Below the pieces are notes generated by a model that worked only from the letters and a program-made list of their open reading frames with translations, ran no database searches and had not been told where the DNA came from. Source: Planctomycetaceae bacterium (GTDB taxonomy: Bacteria; Planctomycetota; Planctomycetia; Planctomycetales; Planctomycetaceae). Taken from it: 64,000 nucleotides of DNA. The DNA is taken from contig JAKFUF010000018.1 of the NCBI GenBank assembly GCA_021732845.1, forward strand, positions 1-64,000. The letters are read 5' to 3'. Positions 17,127 to 25,898 of this stretch are shown here, piece after piece. The position numbers were made by a program, and so were the translations under genes. Position 1 is the first letter of the stretch; each line of letters starts with the position of its first letter.

Positions 17127-18058
17127 CTTTCAACATGCAGGCGTGGCACAGTGGCGAGGTTCTACTTGATCGAGACCCCGCCACTGCATGGACCAACGCC
17201 ATGAACGCCATCTTGCTCGCCGCCGCCCTCCTGGCCGACCCAAACTTTGATGCCGTTTCGGTTGGCGTTCTGCCGTGTCCGGTTGAGGCAGCGAAGCAGG
17301 CCAACCCCGATGTTAAATTTCCGCCACGCGGCATGTTTGTGGTTGACGTTGAAGCCTACAGTTCGGCCCATGCTGGCGGCGTGATCCAAAGTGACGTGAT
17401 CACAAAAATCATGAACAAGCCTGTCTCTACGTCCGATGACTTTAGTGCCGTGATTGACTCATTGTCGGCCGGGCAGGAAGTGCCGGTCGAGCTGTACCGC
17501 CCCAAGGAAGTCCGCGGGAAACTTGTGTACCCTGCGACAGCAAAGCGGGCAAAAATCAAAATGCTGTCGCGCCGGCAGTTCCTCCAGGCGGCCGTGAAGA
17601 AACACCGCGACGAAATTGAGGCGATCGATTTTTGGGAGCATGTCGACACCCCTAGCCCCCGCAAGGCTAGTTCACTCGTGGCCTACTTTGGCGAGAAGGA
17701 TGGCAAGGTTCAGCCGCTACGGATCCGGGTGAGCTACATTGCGGAAGACTGGGTTCACGCCACGAAGTGGGTCGTTCGCGCGGGGGAGCAGCGATTCGAG
17801 TTCACTGCTCCGACTCTGGCGGATGTGACGCGTGAGGTTCAAACCGACCCTGTTCACATCGCCGAATGGTACGACTTCCCGGCGTCGCCCGATGATATTG
17901 AGATGCTGAAGGCCATTGGCAGCAGCGCCAAAGAATGCCCCATGCGGTACGAGGGGTCGAAGGTCGCTGGTGACCGGAACATGGAGTCTGCGGAGCGTCG
18001 CCGGATTCAGGCCGTTCTGGATGCCTATGTAATGCGTGGCGGGGAGCTGCCGAAATAG
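17123..18058 (+). CDS. PDZ-domain protein in prophage accessory operon
   Basis: A protein of 311 aa; start TTG at 17123 overlaps the upstream stop (TTGA), with an ATG at 17135 as alternative. Residues about 70-125 look like a PDZ domain: GMFVVDVEAYSSAHAGGVIQ, SDVITKIMNKPV, then PVELYRPKE. Upstream is an Ala/Leu-rich helix but no convincing signal peptide. The C-terminal half is beta-rich (DWVHATKWVVRAGEQRFEF) and unknown. PDZ domains bind peptide C-termini and are rare in phages. No protease catalytic triad seen. Confidence 0.6.
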   Translation: MTFNMQAWHSGEVLLDRDPATAWTNAMNAILLAAALLADPNFDAVSVGVLPCPVEAAKQANPDVKFPPRGMFVVDVEAYSSAHAGGVIQSDVITKIMNKPVSTSDDFSAVIDSLSAGQEVPVELYRPKEVRGKLVYPATAKRAKIKMLSRRQFLQAAVKKHRDEIEAIDFWEHVDTPSPRKASSLVAYFGEKDGKVQPLRIRVSYIAEDWVHATKWVVRAGEQRFEFTAPTLADVTREVQTDPVHIAEWYDFPASPDDIEMLKAIGSSAKECPMRYEGSKVAGDRNMESAERRRIQAVLDAYVMRGGELPK

Positions 18059-18087
18059 GTCAAGCGAGGCGGTTGCACAGTCAACGG

Positions 18088-18115
18088 AAGGCCAGCGAGT
18101 TGAATCGCTGGCCTT
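18088..18115. terminator. bidirectional terminator
   Basis: An 11-bp perfect stem, aaggccagcga with tcgctggcctt, has loop gttgaa and is followed by T-rich text. It sits in the 70-bp gap between convergent genes (17123-18058 rightward, 18129-19073 leftward). Confidence 0.75.
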
Positions 18116-18128
18116 TGCTATTTGGCCG

Positions 18129-19073
18129 TCACGGTTGTCGTTCAATCGCCTTCGCCGTAAGGGCTTCGACTAAGAGTTGTCCACGTCCAGGGAGAAAATC
18201 GCCGATCTTCACCTTGCGGTCCACATACTGCGGGAAATAGGTCGGGATGTACGCGACGTAGATCCACTCGCGGAACGCCCCCAGGGCAGCATTTGGGTAA
18301 ATGTAGGCCTCCTGCGGATTGGACGCCGACTGCGGGAATGACTCTGGGTAGTAGTGTTCGTGCTTCTTGCGCAGCCCGTAAGTTCCGTCGAAACCTGATT
18401 CCACCCAGTGCTTTGACCAACGTTGCCCAACGCTGATATCAGGTACCGTATGGTGATCGATTGGACAGCCACCTTGGATCATGTGAATCACCAGGTCCGC
18501 CATCTCCCGGAAAACGAGAAAATAGCCGATGGGCACCTGGTCATTGGACAGGATTCGTTCGCGGTAGTTGTTCCACGCCGCCGGAATTGCGTTGTGAGGG
18601 TCGTAACCGCAGCGGTTGTAGATGAACGAGCGAAGCGAACTCCTCGCCAGGATGCGGTAGTTCCTGAGTGCTGTCAGTCCAGAGCTCTGGTCTGCCTCGA
18701 ATGCGTAGTATTCCAGAAGCGACATGCAAACCGCGTCGGTGAAGACGTGGGTTTCTGCGACCTTTGCAGCGGCCTTGAAGTGCAGCGCGTCTGCCGGGTG
18801 TCCATGCTCCAGCAGCAGTTTCGTAACTTTTTGCCCTCTTGGCTTCGACTTCTCTTTGTCCCATTCGTTGGCCAGCCTGATGAGCATCCCGTGATCCACG
18901 CCGCACAGACGTGCAAGGCCTCGGCCGGTTAGATACGGGGTTCCATCTTGAAGAACCCCCATTTGAATCCCATCTGCCTCCACCTCGACTACTGAAAACA
19001 ACGCCCCCTGTTGCATTTTTGAGCGTGGCCCGGATGACAGGGAAATCTCGTTTTTCACTGGTTTTTTCGACAT
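18129..19073 (-). CDS. BRO-N/antirepressor-like protein, possibly BstA-like
   Basis: A protein of 314 aa from ATG 19073 (MSKKPVKN). Residues 30-80 (GIQMGVLQDGTPYLTGRGLA, RLCGVDHGMLIRLANEW) look like a phage antirepressor/BRO-N or KilA-N type DNA-binding module. A helical middle follows (SLLEYYAFEADQ, LRNYRILARSSLRSFI) and a C-terminal region with YFPQYVDRKVKIGDFL. The architecture recalls the prophage abortive-infection protein BstA, but I cannot confirm homology. It lies just beyond the structural-operon terminator, a typical moron position. Confidence 0.5.
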   Translation of the reverse strand: MSKKPVKNEISLSSGPRSKMQQGALFSVVEVEADGIQMGVLQDGTPYLTGRGLARLCGVDHGMLIRLANEWDKEKSKPRGQKVTKLLLEHGHPADALHFKAAAKVAETHVFTDAVCMSLLEYYAFEADQSSGLTALRNYRILARSSLRSFIYNRCGYDPHNAIPAAWNNYRERILSNDQVPIGYFLVFREMADLVIHMIQGGCPIDHHTVPDISVGQRWSKHWVESGFDGTYGLRKKHEHYYPESFPQSASNPQEAYIYPNAALGAFREWIYVAYIPTYFPQYVDRKVKIGDFLPGRGQLLVEALTAKAIERQP

Positions 19074-19103
19074 TTTCCGTGTGGCCCGGACATGTTGGCC
19101 AAA

Positions 19104-19144
19104 GCAAAAACCGCCCGTGATGTCTGCCAAGAACAGTCGGGCGG
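19104..19144 (-). terminator. terminator of the prophage structural operon
   Basis: On the leftward strand, ccgcccg (19144-19138) pairs with cgggcgg (19117-19111) and is followed directly by TTTTTGC. It lies 93 bp beyond the last tail gene (stop 19237), so it ends the long late transcript. Confidence 0.75.
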
Positions 19145-19236
19145 CTCTGCTCCGGCGAACCGGATATTTCGTATTTGAGAATGCGAGTTCTTGGCGATGG
19201 GAATTGTCGCCAGTGGACATACGTCACGTCAAGCCG

Positions 19237-20631
19237 TCAATCTTCCTCCTCAATCCACGGTCGAACAACCGCTTCGCACTTACCCCGCCTCAGCGTCACT
19301 GTCCGCGGCCCGGTCCACCTAGCCACCAGATCGAACTCCCAGTCGCTAACATCAAGGTCGATCGTCTTGGCGGCCGTCAGTTCAACATCGACTTGCTGGT
19401 CGACCCCCGCGGCGGTGACAATCTCGCCTGTTGCGGTGATCTTGATCGGCTCCCCGTCCACATCTCGCCAAATGGTCAGCGTCACCGTGGCTCCTGCCAG
19501 GTCAGGCCAGTTGCCCAGAGGATTGGGAAACGGCAACTGCCGGTCATCATCCTCCAGGTAATCGTCACCCTGCACGAGTTTAATTCTCGTGTTGCTGATG
19601 ACCGGGCCGACAGTCGTGATCGTCTTGAAGGCAGAGAGTTGATTGAGCGCGGATACGTCGAAGCTCGCAACATTGACGCTGGCCCCGCCTTCGCCGCCAG
19701 GTCCCATTTCCAAGCTGTTTTCCGTGAACCGGTACACAGCCGCGTCTAGCTCGATCATCGTCAGGAACCGAGTCCCGGCCGTCGCCGCGTCGCCGGTGAC
19801 GATCACTTCCGGCCGGCCCCCGGTGGCAGTCGCAGCCGAGCCATTGAAATCCCGCACGTCGGCCTTCATGTTGCCATTGGCCCCCAGCGCGGCGGGAACG
19901 CGGTTCTGCAGGTCCGCCACGCCCGCCACGATGTTCGCCACTTCCGTGTCGATGTACCCGGCAATCGTGTTGTTGCTGGTCTGGCTGGCTCGCGAAGCCA
20001 CCGATGCGTCAATCCGAGCGAGTTCGACTGCCAATTCAGTCCGCACCGCCGACGCGATCCCTGCCAGGGTCAGATCGTCCAGCGACGGGTTGACCGACGC
20101 GATCTTGTCCGTGATCGCGGTTAGCACCTTCTCGCTGTCCGTGTCGTCGATGATTTGGGCCTCAACCTCATTGGCAATGCTGGTCCGCTCGCCGGACGTG
20201 AGCGCATAGCCCGTTTTGTCGTTGTTGGTCCCGACAGTCACGGAGAAGCTAAATGCGGTCAGGGTGCGCGTTCCCGACGCCCAAACGGCAGTTCCCACCG
20301 CGGACCGCTCGCCGCTGGTCAGGGTCATGGCATCGCCAGCAATGGCCCGACTGGCCACCGTGGCGTCCGGATAGACCTGCAGCGTCTGCGTGATGGCTCC
20401 CGCGCCCACGAACGTGAAGGCAATCAGGTCGTAATTCGTTTCGGCCTGCGCGGGTGCATACGTGTGATACCCGTTTCCCTCGTGTGCGCAGGCCCCGGCC
20501 CCCACAGAGCCGATGGCCTGCGTGCCGGCGTCCCCGGTGATGTAGACAGTTACGGATCCAGTGAAGGCGCTCCCGTCCGAAGCGGAGACAAGTTGGCAGC
20601 CGATTTTTTGTCCGGCGACGTTCTTTTGCAT
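19237..20631 (-). CDS. phage virion protein, probable tail/baseplate fibre part
   Basis: A protein of 464 aa, last gene of the late operon. Ser/Thr/Ala/Val-rich, beta-type composition, with the repeated phrase LTSGERSA/LTSGERTS and a helical segment (VRTELAVELARIDASVASRA) typical of fibre-shaft stutters. The C-terminus has a small beta domain (WEFDLVARWTGPRTVTLRRG). No cysteine cluster or enzymatic motif. Position after tape measure and distal tail genes supports a tail-tip or fibre role. Confidence 0.6.
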   Translation of the reverse strand: MQKNVAGQKIGCQLVSASDGSAFTGSVTVYITGDAGTQAIGSVGAGACAHEGNGYHTYAPAQAETNYDLIAFTFVGAGAITQTLQVYPDATVASRAIAGDAMTLTSGERSAVGTAVWASGTRTLTAFSFSVTVGTNNDKTGYALTSGERTSIANEVEAQIIDDTDSEKVLTAITDKIASVNPSLDDLTLAGIASAVRTELAVELARIDASVASRASQTSNNTIAGYIDTEVANIVAGVADLQNRVPAALGANGNMKADVRDFNGSAATATGGRPEVIVTGDAATAGTRFLTMIELDAAVYRFTENSLEMGPGGEGGASVNVASFDVSALNQLSAFKTITTVGPVISNTRIKLVQGDDYLEDDDRQLPFPNPLGNWPDLAGATVTLTIWRDVDGEPIKITATGEIVTAAGVDQQVDVELTAAKTIDLDVSDWEFDLVARWTGPRTVTLRRGKCEAVVRPWIEEED

Positions 20632-20634
20632 GGC

Positions 20635-21459
20635 TCAAAACACCCCCGGTTGAATGATTCGCGAGTTCGCCGCCCATGCGGGATTGAAGGTTGCTGGATT
20701 CGGGTACCAGCCCCGCGTTGCCGTGGCGTAAGGCAACAGCCAGCCCCGGCCGCCGGCATAGAGCTGGAAGATTTCACCGGGAGTCAGAGCCCGGTTGTAG
20801 ACCCGCAGTTCGTGGATTGATCCAGCGTAGGCCGATCCACCGGTTTCGTCGGTTCCACACATCATGCGACCATTCGAATACAGCATGGCCCCAGAGAAAG
20901 ATCCGGACGCCTCTTGAATGCCGTTGACGTAGGTTCGCGCGGTCGCCCCGTCGTAGGTTCCAGCGAGAAATACCGTCACGCCAGCCGCTGGGCTTGTGGT
21001 GCCCAAAACCTGCTTGATCGGTGCGGAGCCGGCAGCAAACTCAAACTTGTACTTTTGCGAACCGGACACCCCGAGTTTGTAGGAGCAAAACGGTGAACCA
21101 CGCGGGTTGCTGTATTCCTTGACCGCGATCGATGCGTCAGTCGCCTGCGTCGTCACGCTCGGTGTGATCCAGGCACAAATGCTGACGTGCTTCTCTGGCT
21201 CCAGAATCGGCAGGTCACCCATGATGATTTGGTCATTGGATCCATCCAGCAGCACACCATACCGGCCGTTGGTGAGCGCCCAGGCACTGGCCAGCGTTGT
21301 GTTGGTCAACACGCCCCGCGAGCCGTTGCCGGTCAAATCGAACAAATGCGCCCCAGTCGGGCCAAGGCACGGTGCCCACGCGCCAATGCAGCCCGCCCAG
21401 AATTGCGGGTAGCGTGGCCGGCGGCCGATGCGACGAAAATATTCAGGCACTGCCGGCAT
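20635..21459 (-). CDS. LamG/concanavalin-like tail protein
   Basis: A protein of 274 aa dominated by a LamG-type jelly roll: FDLTGNGSRGVL, GRYGVLLDGSNDQIIMG, ISICAWITP-like strand at about residue 90, FLAGTYDGATARTYVNG, and the closing GSIHELRVYNRALTPGEI. These domains bind carbohydrate or glycoprotein, so it is a good candidate for host adhesion at the tail tip. It ends in a proline/asparagine-rich tail. Tightly packed between its neighbours (1-4 bp gaps). Confidence 0.75.
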   Translation of the reverse strand: MPAVPEYFRRIGRRPRYPQFWAGCIGAWAPCLGPTGAHLFDLTGNGSRGVLTNTTLASAWALTNGRYGVLLDGSNDQIIMGDLPILEPEKHVSICAWITPSVTTQATDASIAVKEYSNPRGSPFCSYKLGVSGSQKYKFEFAAGSAPIKQVLGTTSPAAGVTVFLAGTYDGATARTYVNGIQEASGSFSGAMLYSNGRMMCGTDETGGSAYAGSIHELRVYNRALTPGEIFQLYAGGRGWLLPYATATRGWYPNPATFNPAWAANSRIIQPGVF

Positions 21460-21460
21460 G

Positions 21461-22012
21461 TCACGGTTCCGTGTCGCTGAAGTAGAACTTCGCCGGAACC
21501 ATCACGATGCCGGAATTGTTGTTCGAATCGGTCCCCTCGTCTCGGAAGGCTTGCCCCAGTGCGTTGTAGGCCACGGGAGCCACGTAGCGGGCCAGGGGGA
21601 CGTAGATTGACCCCTGCTGCTGCAGCACAGTGTTGCCATCGTTTGAAGCCACCAGTGAGCAGACAGGCGCGCCGAGCTGCTTCAGGTTGTCCACGACAGT
21701 TGTCGGGTAGGCCGCATCCGCCCCGGTCACCTTCCCAGGAAAATTGGTTCCGTCCAGGGATTCGGCCAGGAACGCAAACGCCGCGTTGCCGGCGGTCGGT
21801 GCCGTGCCCGTCTCGACCAGCAGAATGACAACCCACTCTTGGTGCCAGTCGGCCCCCAGATCGGCGTAGACGCCCATCCTGGCGGATCCGTTGGCCAGTG
21901 CGTCCAGACTCAGGGCTTTGGTCTGAGCCAGCCCCATGATCATTGCCGAGGCCACTCCCCAGACGATGGCCCCGGTCGTGTTGACGATCCTTCCGGCATA
22001 ATTTGTCGGCAT
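21461..22012 (-). CDS. phage structural protein, unknown
   Basis: A protein of 183 aa, beta-rich, with SARMGVYADLGADWHQEWVV and AFLAESLDGTNFPG. It resembles in style the 135-aa capsid-cement-like protein at 35087 (pattern of a small virion decoration or tail-tip protein). Located between the LamG protein and a helical accessory protein. No named family. Confidence 0.5.
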   Translation of the reverse strand: MPTNYAGRIVNTTGAIVWGVASAMIMGLAQTKALSLDALANGSARMGVYADLGADWHQEWVVILLVETGTAPTAGNAAFAFLAESLDGTNFPGKVTGADAAYPTTVVDNLKQLGAPVCSLVASNDGNTVLQQQGSIYVPLARYVAPVAYNALGQAFRDEGTDSNNNSGIVMVPAKFYFSDTEP

Positions 22013-22013
22013 C

Positions 22014-22493
22014 TCAGTCCCCCTGCCAGTACTTCTGTGTGGCCTTGCCTTCTTTCCGCAGTGGTAGCAGCGCGGCGGAAACGTCCGCGGTCGACACCGT
22101 CACCTGCCGTTCGCCGGCCCGCTTGAGGGTGGCGTGTTGCTCCTCTGTGAACACGCTGGCGTCTCGGAGCATGTCCAACATCAGCCGCGTGTTTGCCTTA
22201 CCAATGTCGATGCCCTCCGCGTTCGGCTGCATCGACTTCAACGCCCGCTTGACGACGGCCGCCAGCGGGGAGTCGGACACCGCCGCGGACTCCAGGGCCT
22301 GCATCGCCGCTTCCCCTTCCAGTGGATTGGGAAACAGGTCCAGAACGCCGAGTTCGCCGATCTTGCGGGAAGTTGGCTCCCACGGCATCAGCGGACCGAT
22401 CAGCGCGGCGCATTCTTCGTCGCGGCCGTCGATCGCCAAAGCCTTGGCATCGGAGTTGGTCAGGATTAGTGTTCGCAGTTCATCGCTGGTCAT
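22014..22493 (-). CDS. hypothetical tail-module protein
   Basis: A protein of 159 aa, predicted mostly helical, opening MTSDELRTLILTNSDAKALA, followed by LGVLDLFPNPLEGEAAMQAL and a Gln/Lys-rich end. No motif recognised. It lies 2 bp from each neighbour inside the tail-tip cluster, so it may be a chaperone or minor tail component. Confidence 0.5.
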   Translation of the reverse strand: MTSDELRTLILTNSDAKALAIDGRDEECAALIGPLMPWEPTSRKIGELGVLDLFPNPLEGEAAMQALESAAVSDSPLAAVVKRALKSMQPNAEGIDIGKANTRLMLDMLRDASVFTEEQHATLKRAGERQVTVSTADVSAALLPLRKEGKATQKYWQGD

Positions 22494-22495
22494 GG

Positions 22496-24109
22496 TCAGA
22501 TTGGCTCCAACTGCACGCGGGTGAGCAGCGACTTTGTGCCGCAGATGTAGAGATGTCCATCGTGAAGCACCATCCCATAGGTGTCCTCGCCGTGATCCAA
22601 CGCCCAGACCAAATTGCCGCTGATGTCGTATTTGCGAGTCGTGGAAATTGTGGTGTCAGAGTTGCCGCCAGGCGAGCCGGTGAATGGAGTGTTGTTCATC
22701 GTTCGCAGGCAGGTGACGTAGTAGCCATCGTTCCCGTCACAGGCGACTGCATAAACGTACCCGCCCAGATGGTCATGATCCCCGTGGTATGCACTCCACA
22801 GAAGGTTTCCGCTGCTGTCCAACAGCCGGATGCTGTAAAAGTCGGTCCCAAATGGTGGCAAACCAACGACAGAATTATTGCCACCCATCAACACATTGCC
22901 GTTTGTCGGATCAACATCCACGGCCAGCACATTGGCACCGTGTTCGAAGTCCCAAACCAGCGAACCGCCAGTGGTGTAGCACCGCAGTTCCTTGCCGCTG
23001 CTCTGGTCCAGGCCGACGTAGATATTGCTACCATCGAACGCGATGGCTCGAAGCGAGTCCGTGACGCTCGAAATGTCCATAACGGGGGTCGAGTTTCCGA
23101 TCGTATAGGACCGGATGGCGCTGGTGTTTTGGGTGTAAATCAGGCCATCTGGACCGATTTTCGAGCAGGGGCCGGGAGTGAATGACCAAGCAACATCGCC
23201 GTTGTGGTCAAAAACATAACCTCCGTGCGCGATGATGTAGTCGTCGTTGCCGTGAATTCGCGGCCGATTGGGAAGGGTGGAAACGCCAGACATCGCGATG
23301 CGTTTGGTGATCTTCCCGTCTTCTGGATCCAGTGCGATAACCTGCGTGCGGTCCGCCGAGTTCGCACCACTGGCACCGCAAAACGCCTCCGATGTGATCA
23401 CATAGACAGTTTCATTCGCGACAACGATGTCAGACATTTTGACATTCAGGAAGCTGGACGCTGTGGGCCAAAGCGAGAAGTCCGCCCCCCAAACTTGCTC
23501 GCCGTCCAGCGTCAATTTGCGGACCATCGCCGGCCCGACGTGCTTCGCCGCCGCCGGGGCTCGATTGCCGAGCCGCACGAGTGCCAGGCAGCCTTCGCCA
23601 CCTGCGTTGTTATCGCCAGCGTCGACATAAAGGATTTGCGCGGCCCCGCTGGATCCGCTCTTCAGTTGCGTGCAGTCGCCCGGCTTCGCGTCAGCGAATT
23701 CATCCCCTGGCGTGTAGTCAATGCGGCAGATCGTCAGTCCGTGAACGACGGCTTTCGGCAGGTCGCCCACATCCTTTTTGACCGGCTCCTGCAGAACCGC
23801 GAACTTGCCGACATGGCCATCTTCGACCGCCACGCCCTTGAGTGCCGGATAGGCCTTAAATTCATCCTCATTATCCGCGGGAGTGATCAGGATGTCGTCA
23901 ATCCCCAGGATGTCGTACTGGTCGCGATCCTCGCCGCTGTCGTTTTTGATCGGCAGCCGTAGCGGGTTCTTCCGCTCCGTGTTGAGCCCGCCGCCTTTGG
24001 ACTTCAGTTGCTTGATAAAATCCAGCGCGTCCAGCATGGCGTTCCACGCGGCCGCCGTTGGCTCACAAGCCTGGCCGGCTGCAACGCGGCGGAATGGGTC
24101 ACCTGACAT
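22496..24109 (-). CDS. PQQ-like beta-propeller tail protein
   Basis: A protein of 537 aa. The N-terminal 120 residues are a short helical plus beta module (GEDRDQYDILGIDDILITP). From about 190 on, seven or so blades repeat the motif D.NG.V.W: FDHNGDVAWSF, YTTGGSLVWDFEHG, DSSGNLLWSAYHGDHDH, YDISGNLVWALDHGEDTYG. This is the PQQ/quinoprotein-like propeller, used in virions as a binding platform. No PQQ-enzyme active site is evident. Probably a receptor-binding or tail-tip protein. Confidence 0.75.
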   Translation of the reverse strand: MSGDPFRRVAAGQACEPTAAAWNAMLDALDFIKQLKSKGGGLNTERKNPLRLPIKNDSGEDRDQYDILGIDDILITPADNEDEFKAYPALKGVAVEDGHVGKFAVLQEPVKKDVGDLPKAVVHGLTICRIDYTPGDEFADAKPGDCTQLKSGSSGAAQILYVDAGDNNAGGEGCLALVRLGNRAPAAAKHVGPAMVRKLTLDGEQVWGADFSLWPTASSFLNVKMSDIVVANETVYVITSEAFCGASGANSADRTQVIALDPEDGKITKRIAMSGVSTLPNRPRIHGNDDYIIAHGGYVFDHNGDVAWSFTPGPCSKIGPDGLIYTQNTSAIRSYTIGNSTPVMDISSVTDSLRAIAFDGSNIYVGLDQSSGKELRCYTTGGSLVWDFEHGANVLAVDVDPTNGNVLMGGNNSVVGLPPFGTDFYSIRLLDSSGNLLWSAYHGDHDHLGGYVYAVACDGNDGYYVTCLRTMNNTPFTGSPGGNSDTTISTTRKYDISGNLVWALDHGEDTYGMVLHDGHLYICGTKSLLTRVQLEPI

Positions 24110-24119
24110 AAATCACCTG

Positions 24120-25031
24120 TTATCGACGCGAATAAGTGCCCAAAACGCTGCTGGGCTTGATATGGCTTGTGATCGTCGCCCCCAGACCGCAGACAACGTT
24201 CCCGTTGTAGTGGTTCAGAACTGCGACCGTGGCTATGGATCCGCCGATTTGACCGATTCCCAGGCTGACGGCATCCCCGGTCACATTGACGACATTGCTG
24301 GCATGTGTGCCGCGCCACTGAAGGGCCTGCAGCCCCTGCTCTTTCGTCTCGCCGGATTGGTTGAAGGTGGCTGCAGTTTGCACGCTGCCGTTGTTGATCC
24401 GAAACAGCCGAATTTTGTCCGTATCGACCTGCAACAGTGTTGCGCCGACCGTCAGTTCACGCGTGCGGTATTCGTTGTATCCGCTCGCGTTGTATCCAAC
24501 CCGCCCGATGTCCCCGCTGTAGCCGTTCAGCACGTAAAGGCCCGCCAGGGTGACGGCATTGAGCGCCGACAGGCCTTGATTCGCAGAGACATTGGACACA
24601 GACCCATCAAAATACAATGTGTCCCCATTGGCAGGCAGTGCCCCGCCGCTGTAGTTCGCGGCCACGCTGATGTCAGTCGGTGAACTGTTCGCCACCGTGG
24701 TGGCCATCGTCAGCGTCTGCGTGTTGCTGGCGTTGCCGTCAGTTGTGGAGGAAGTGACCTCGAAGTCGTTGCCTGCGGTGTCGGCCGTCAACAGGACGTG
24801 CGTCGTCATGTCCGTCGCCGTGACCTCCATGAACTCAGCAATCGTCGAAGTGTTCCAGGCAGTTGTCAGGCCTGCGGTCACATTAGCCACCGTCGCGGCC
24901 GCCGCCGTGAAGCTGACCGACTTGCCGTTGATCGTTAGCGTGAAAATGTCGCCCACGCCAACGTTGGCCGGCGTGGCAGTTTTTTGCTTGGCGACGCTGG
25001 GAGCGGAGCCCAGGAAGGTAATGCTGGACAT
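24120..25031 (-). CDS. phage tail structural protein
   Basis: A protein of 303 aa, Thr/Ser/Val/Asn-rich. The N-terminal 130 residues form a repeat-like beta region (GDIFTLTINGKSVSFTAA, TVANVTAGLTTAWNTS), and the rest looks like a right-handed beta solenoid. Low Cys/Trp, as usual for fibre proteins. Lies between distal tail protein and propeller protein. Function inferred from context only. Confidence 0.55.
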   Translation of the reverse strand: MSSITFLGSAPSVAKQKTATPANVGVGDIFTLTINGKSVSFTAAAATVANVTAGLTTAWNTSTIAEFMEVTATDMTTHVLLTADTAGNDFEVTSSTTDGNASNTQTLTMATTVANSSPTDISVAANYSGGALPANGDTLYFDGSVSNVSANQGLSALNAVTLAGLYVLNGYSGDIGRVGYNASGYNEYRTRELTVGATLLQVDTDKIRLFRINNGSVQTAATFNQSGETKEQGLQALQWRGTHASNVVNVTGDAVSLGIGQIGGSIATVAVLNHYNGNVVCGLGATITSHIKPSSVLGTYSRR

Positions 25032-25898
25032 TTATGTTCCAATTCCGATCAGCGCGAAGTTGGTTGTTAAATGAACACGCTCGACGTGTGCGGATCGGGG
25101 ACGACGAACGATAGTTTTGGATTTCGGGTCAAGCTCTTCGTTGTATCGCACCCACAGGTATTCGTTCCCCTTTTTAGAGATGCCTGTGATCTTTCCAACC
25201 GTGAGATTTTCGATGTTCTCTTCGGCCTTGAACTTGAACGAGATCTCCAAGTCTTCCGCGCCACGTTGTGAACCCGAAGCACCTAAGAACTGGACTTCGT
25301 TTGGCTGAAATCCCTTGAATGGTGCGTTGTTCCATTTTCCGGCCATGCGTGCCAGATTCTTCTTCCAAGCCCCAGTGATTTTGTATCGCGGGATGTAGCG
25401 GGTTTCGCTGAAATCAAGCGTTGGCACAAGGATGTCGCAGCCGTCAATTCCGTCGTTTGTAACGCCGATCGCACCTTCGAAGTCTTCAACAATTACTTCG
25501 TCAGAATTTCCGAACTTGTTGTAACGCTTTACGGTCTCCAGACTCTGCGTGATGTGCGCCGTAGTGGTGCCAATTTCGAAACTAAAAATCGGCGGACTAT
25601 CCTCCTGTCGCTCAATCTTCGCCGCGATGCCATATCGAACCGTGGCCTTGTACCAGTAGTCAGTCACTCGTGTGCTGCTGATGCCGGCCTTCACCAGCGT
25701 CACACCCGAAGATAGCTGCCAAGCCGCCGGAGCCTCGAAGTTGACGGCAGCAAAGACGCTACCTTCGCTGTCGGTGCCTGTGACGATGTACACAACGTCG
25801 ATGCTGGAACTGTCCGCGTCGACAGATGCGTCGCGAGACTCTTGAGCCTCGAACACAGTCACCGCCTGACCATTGATGTTCCAGATGCTCATTTCCAA
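25032..25898 (-). CDS. distal tail/baseplate-type protein
   Basis: A protein of 288 aa directly after the tape measure gene, with which it overlaps by 10 bp. This is the usual place of distal tail or hub proteins. Sequence is a beta sandwich type with YWYKATVRYGI, FDYSETRY-like segment (LDFSETRYIPRYKITGAW) and a central KWNNAPFKGF. No enzyme motif. Assigned by position and composition. Confidence 0.55.
   Translation of the reverse strand: MEMSIWNINGQAVTVFEAQESRDASVDADSSSIDVVYIVTGTDSEGSVFAAVNFEAPAAWQLSSGVTLVKAGISSTRVTDYWYKATVRYGIAAKIERQEDSPPIFSFEIGTTTAHITQSLETVKRYNKFGNSDEVIVEDFEGAIGVTNDGIDGCDILVPTLDFSETRYIPRYKITGAWKKNLARMAGKWNNAPFKGFQPNEVQFLGASGSQRGAEDLEISFKFKAEENIENLTVGKITGISKKGNEYLWVRYNEELDPKSKTIVRRPRSAHVERVHLTTNFALIGIGT

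Noticed and set aside
19237-25898. Diversity-generating retroelement at the tail-tip genes, suggested by the BPP-1-like capsid
   Set aside because: No reverse transcriptase, no template/variable repeat pair seen.
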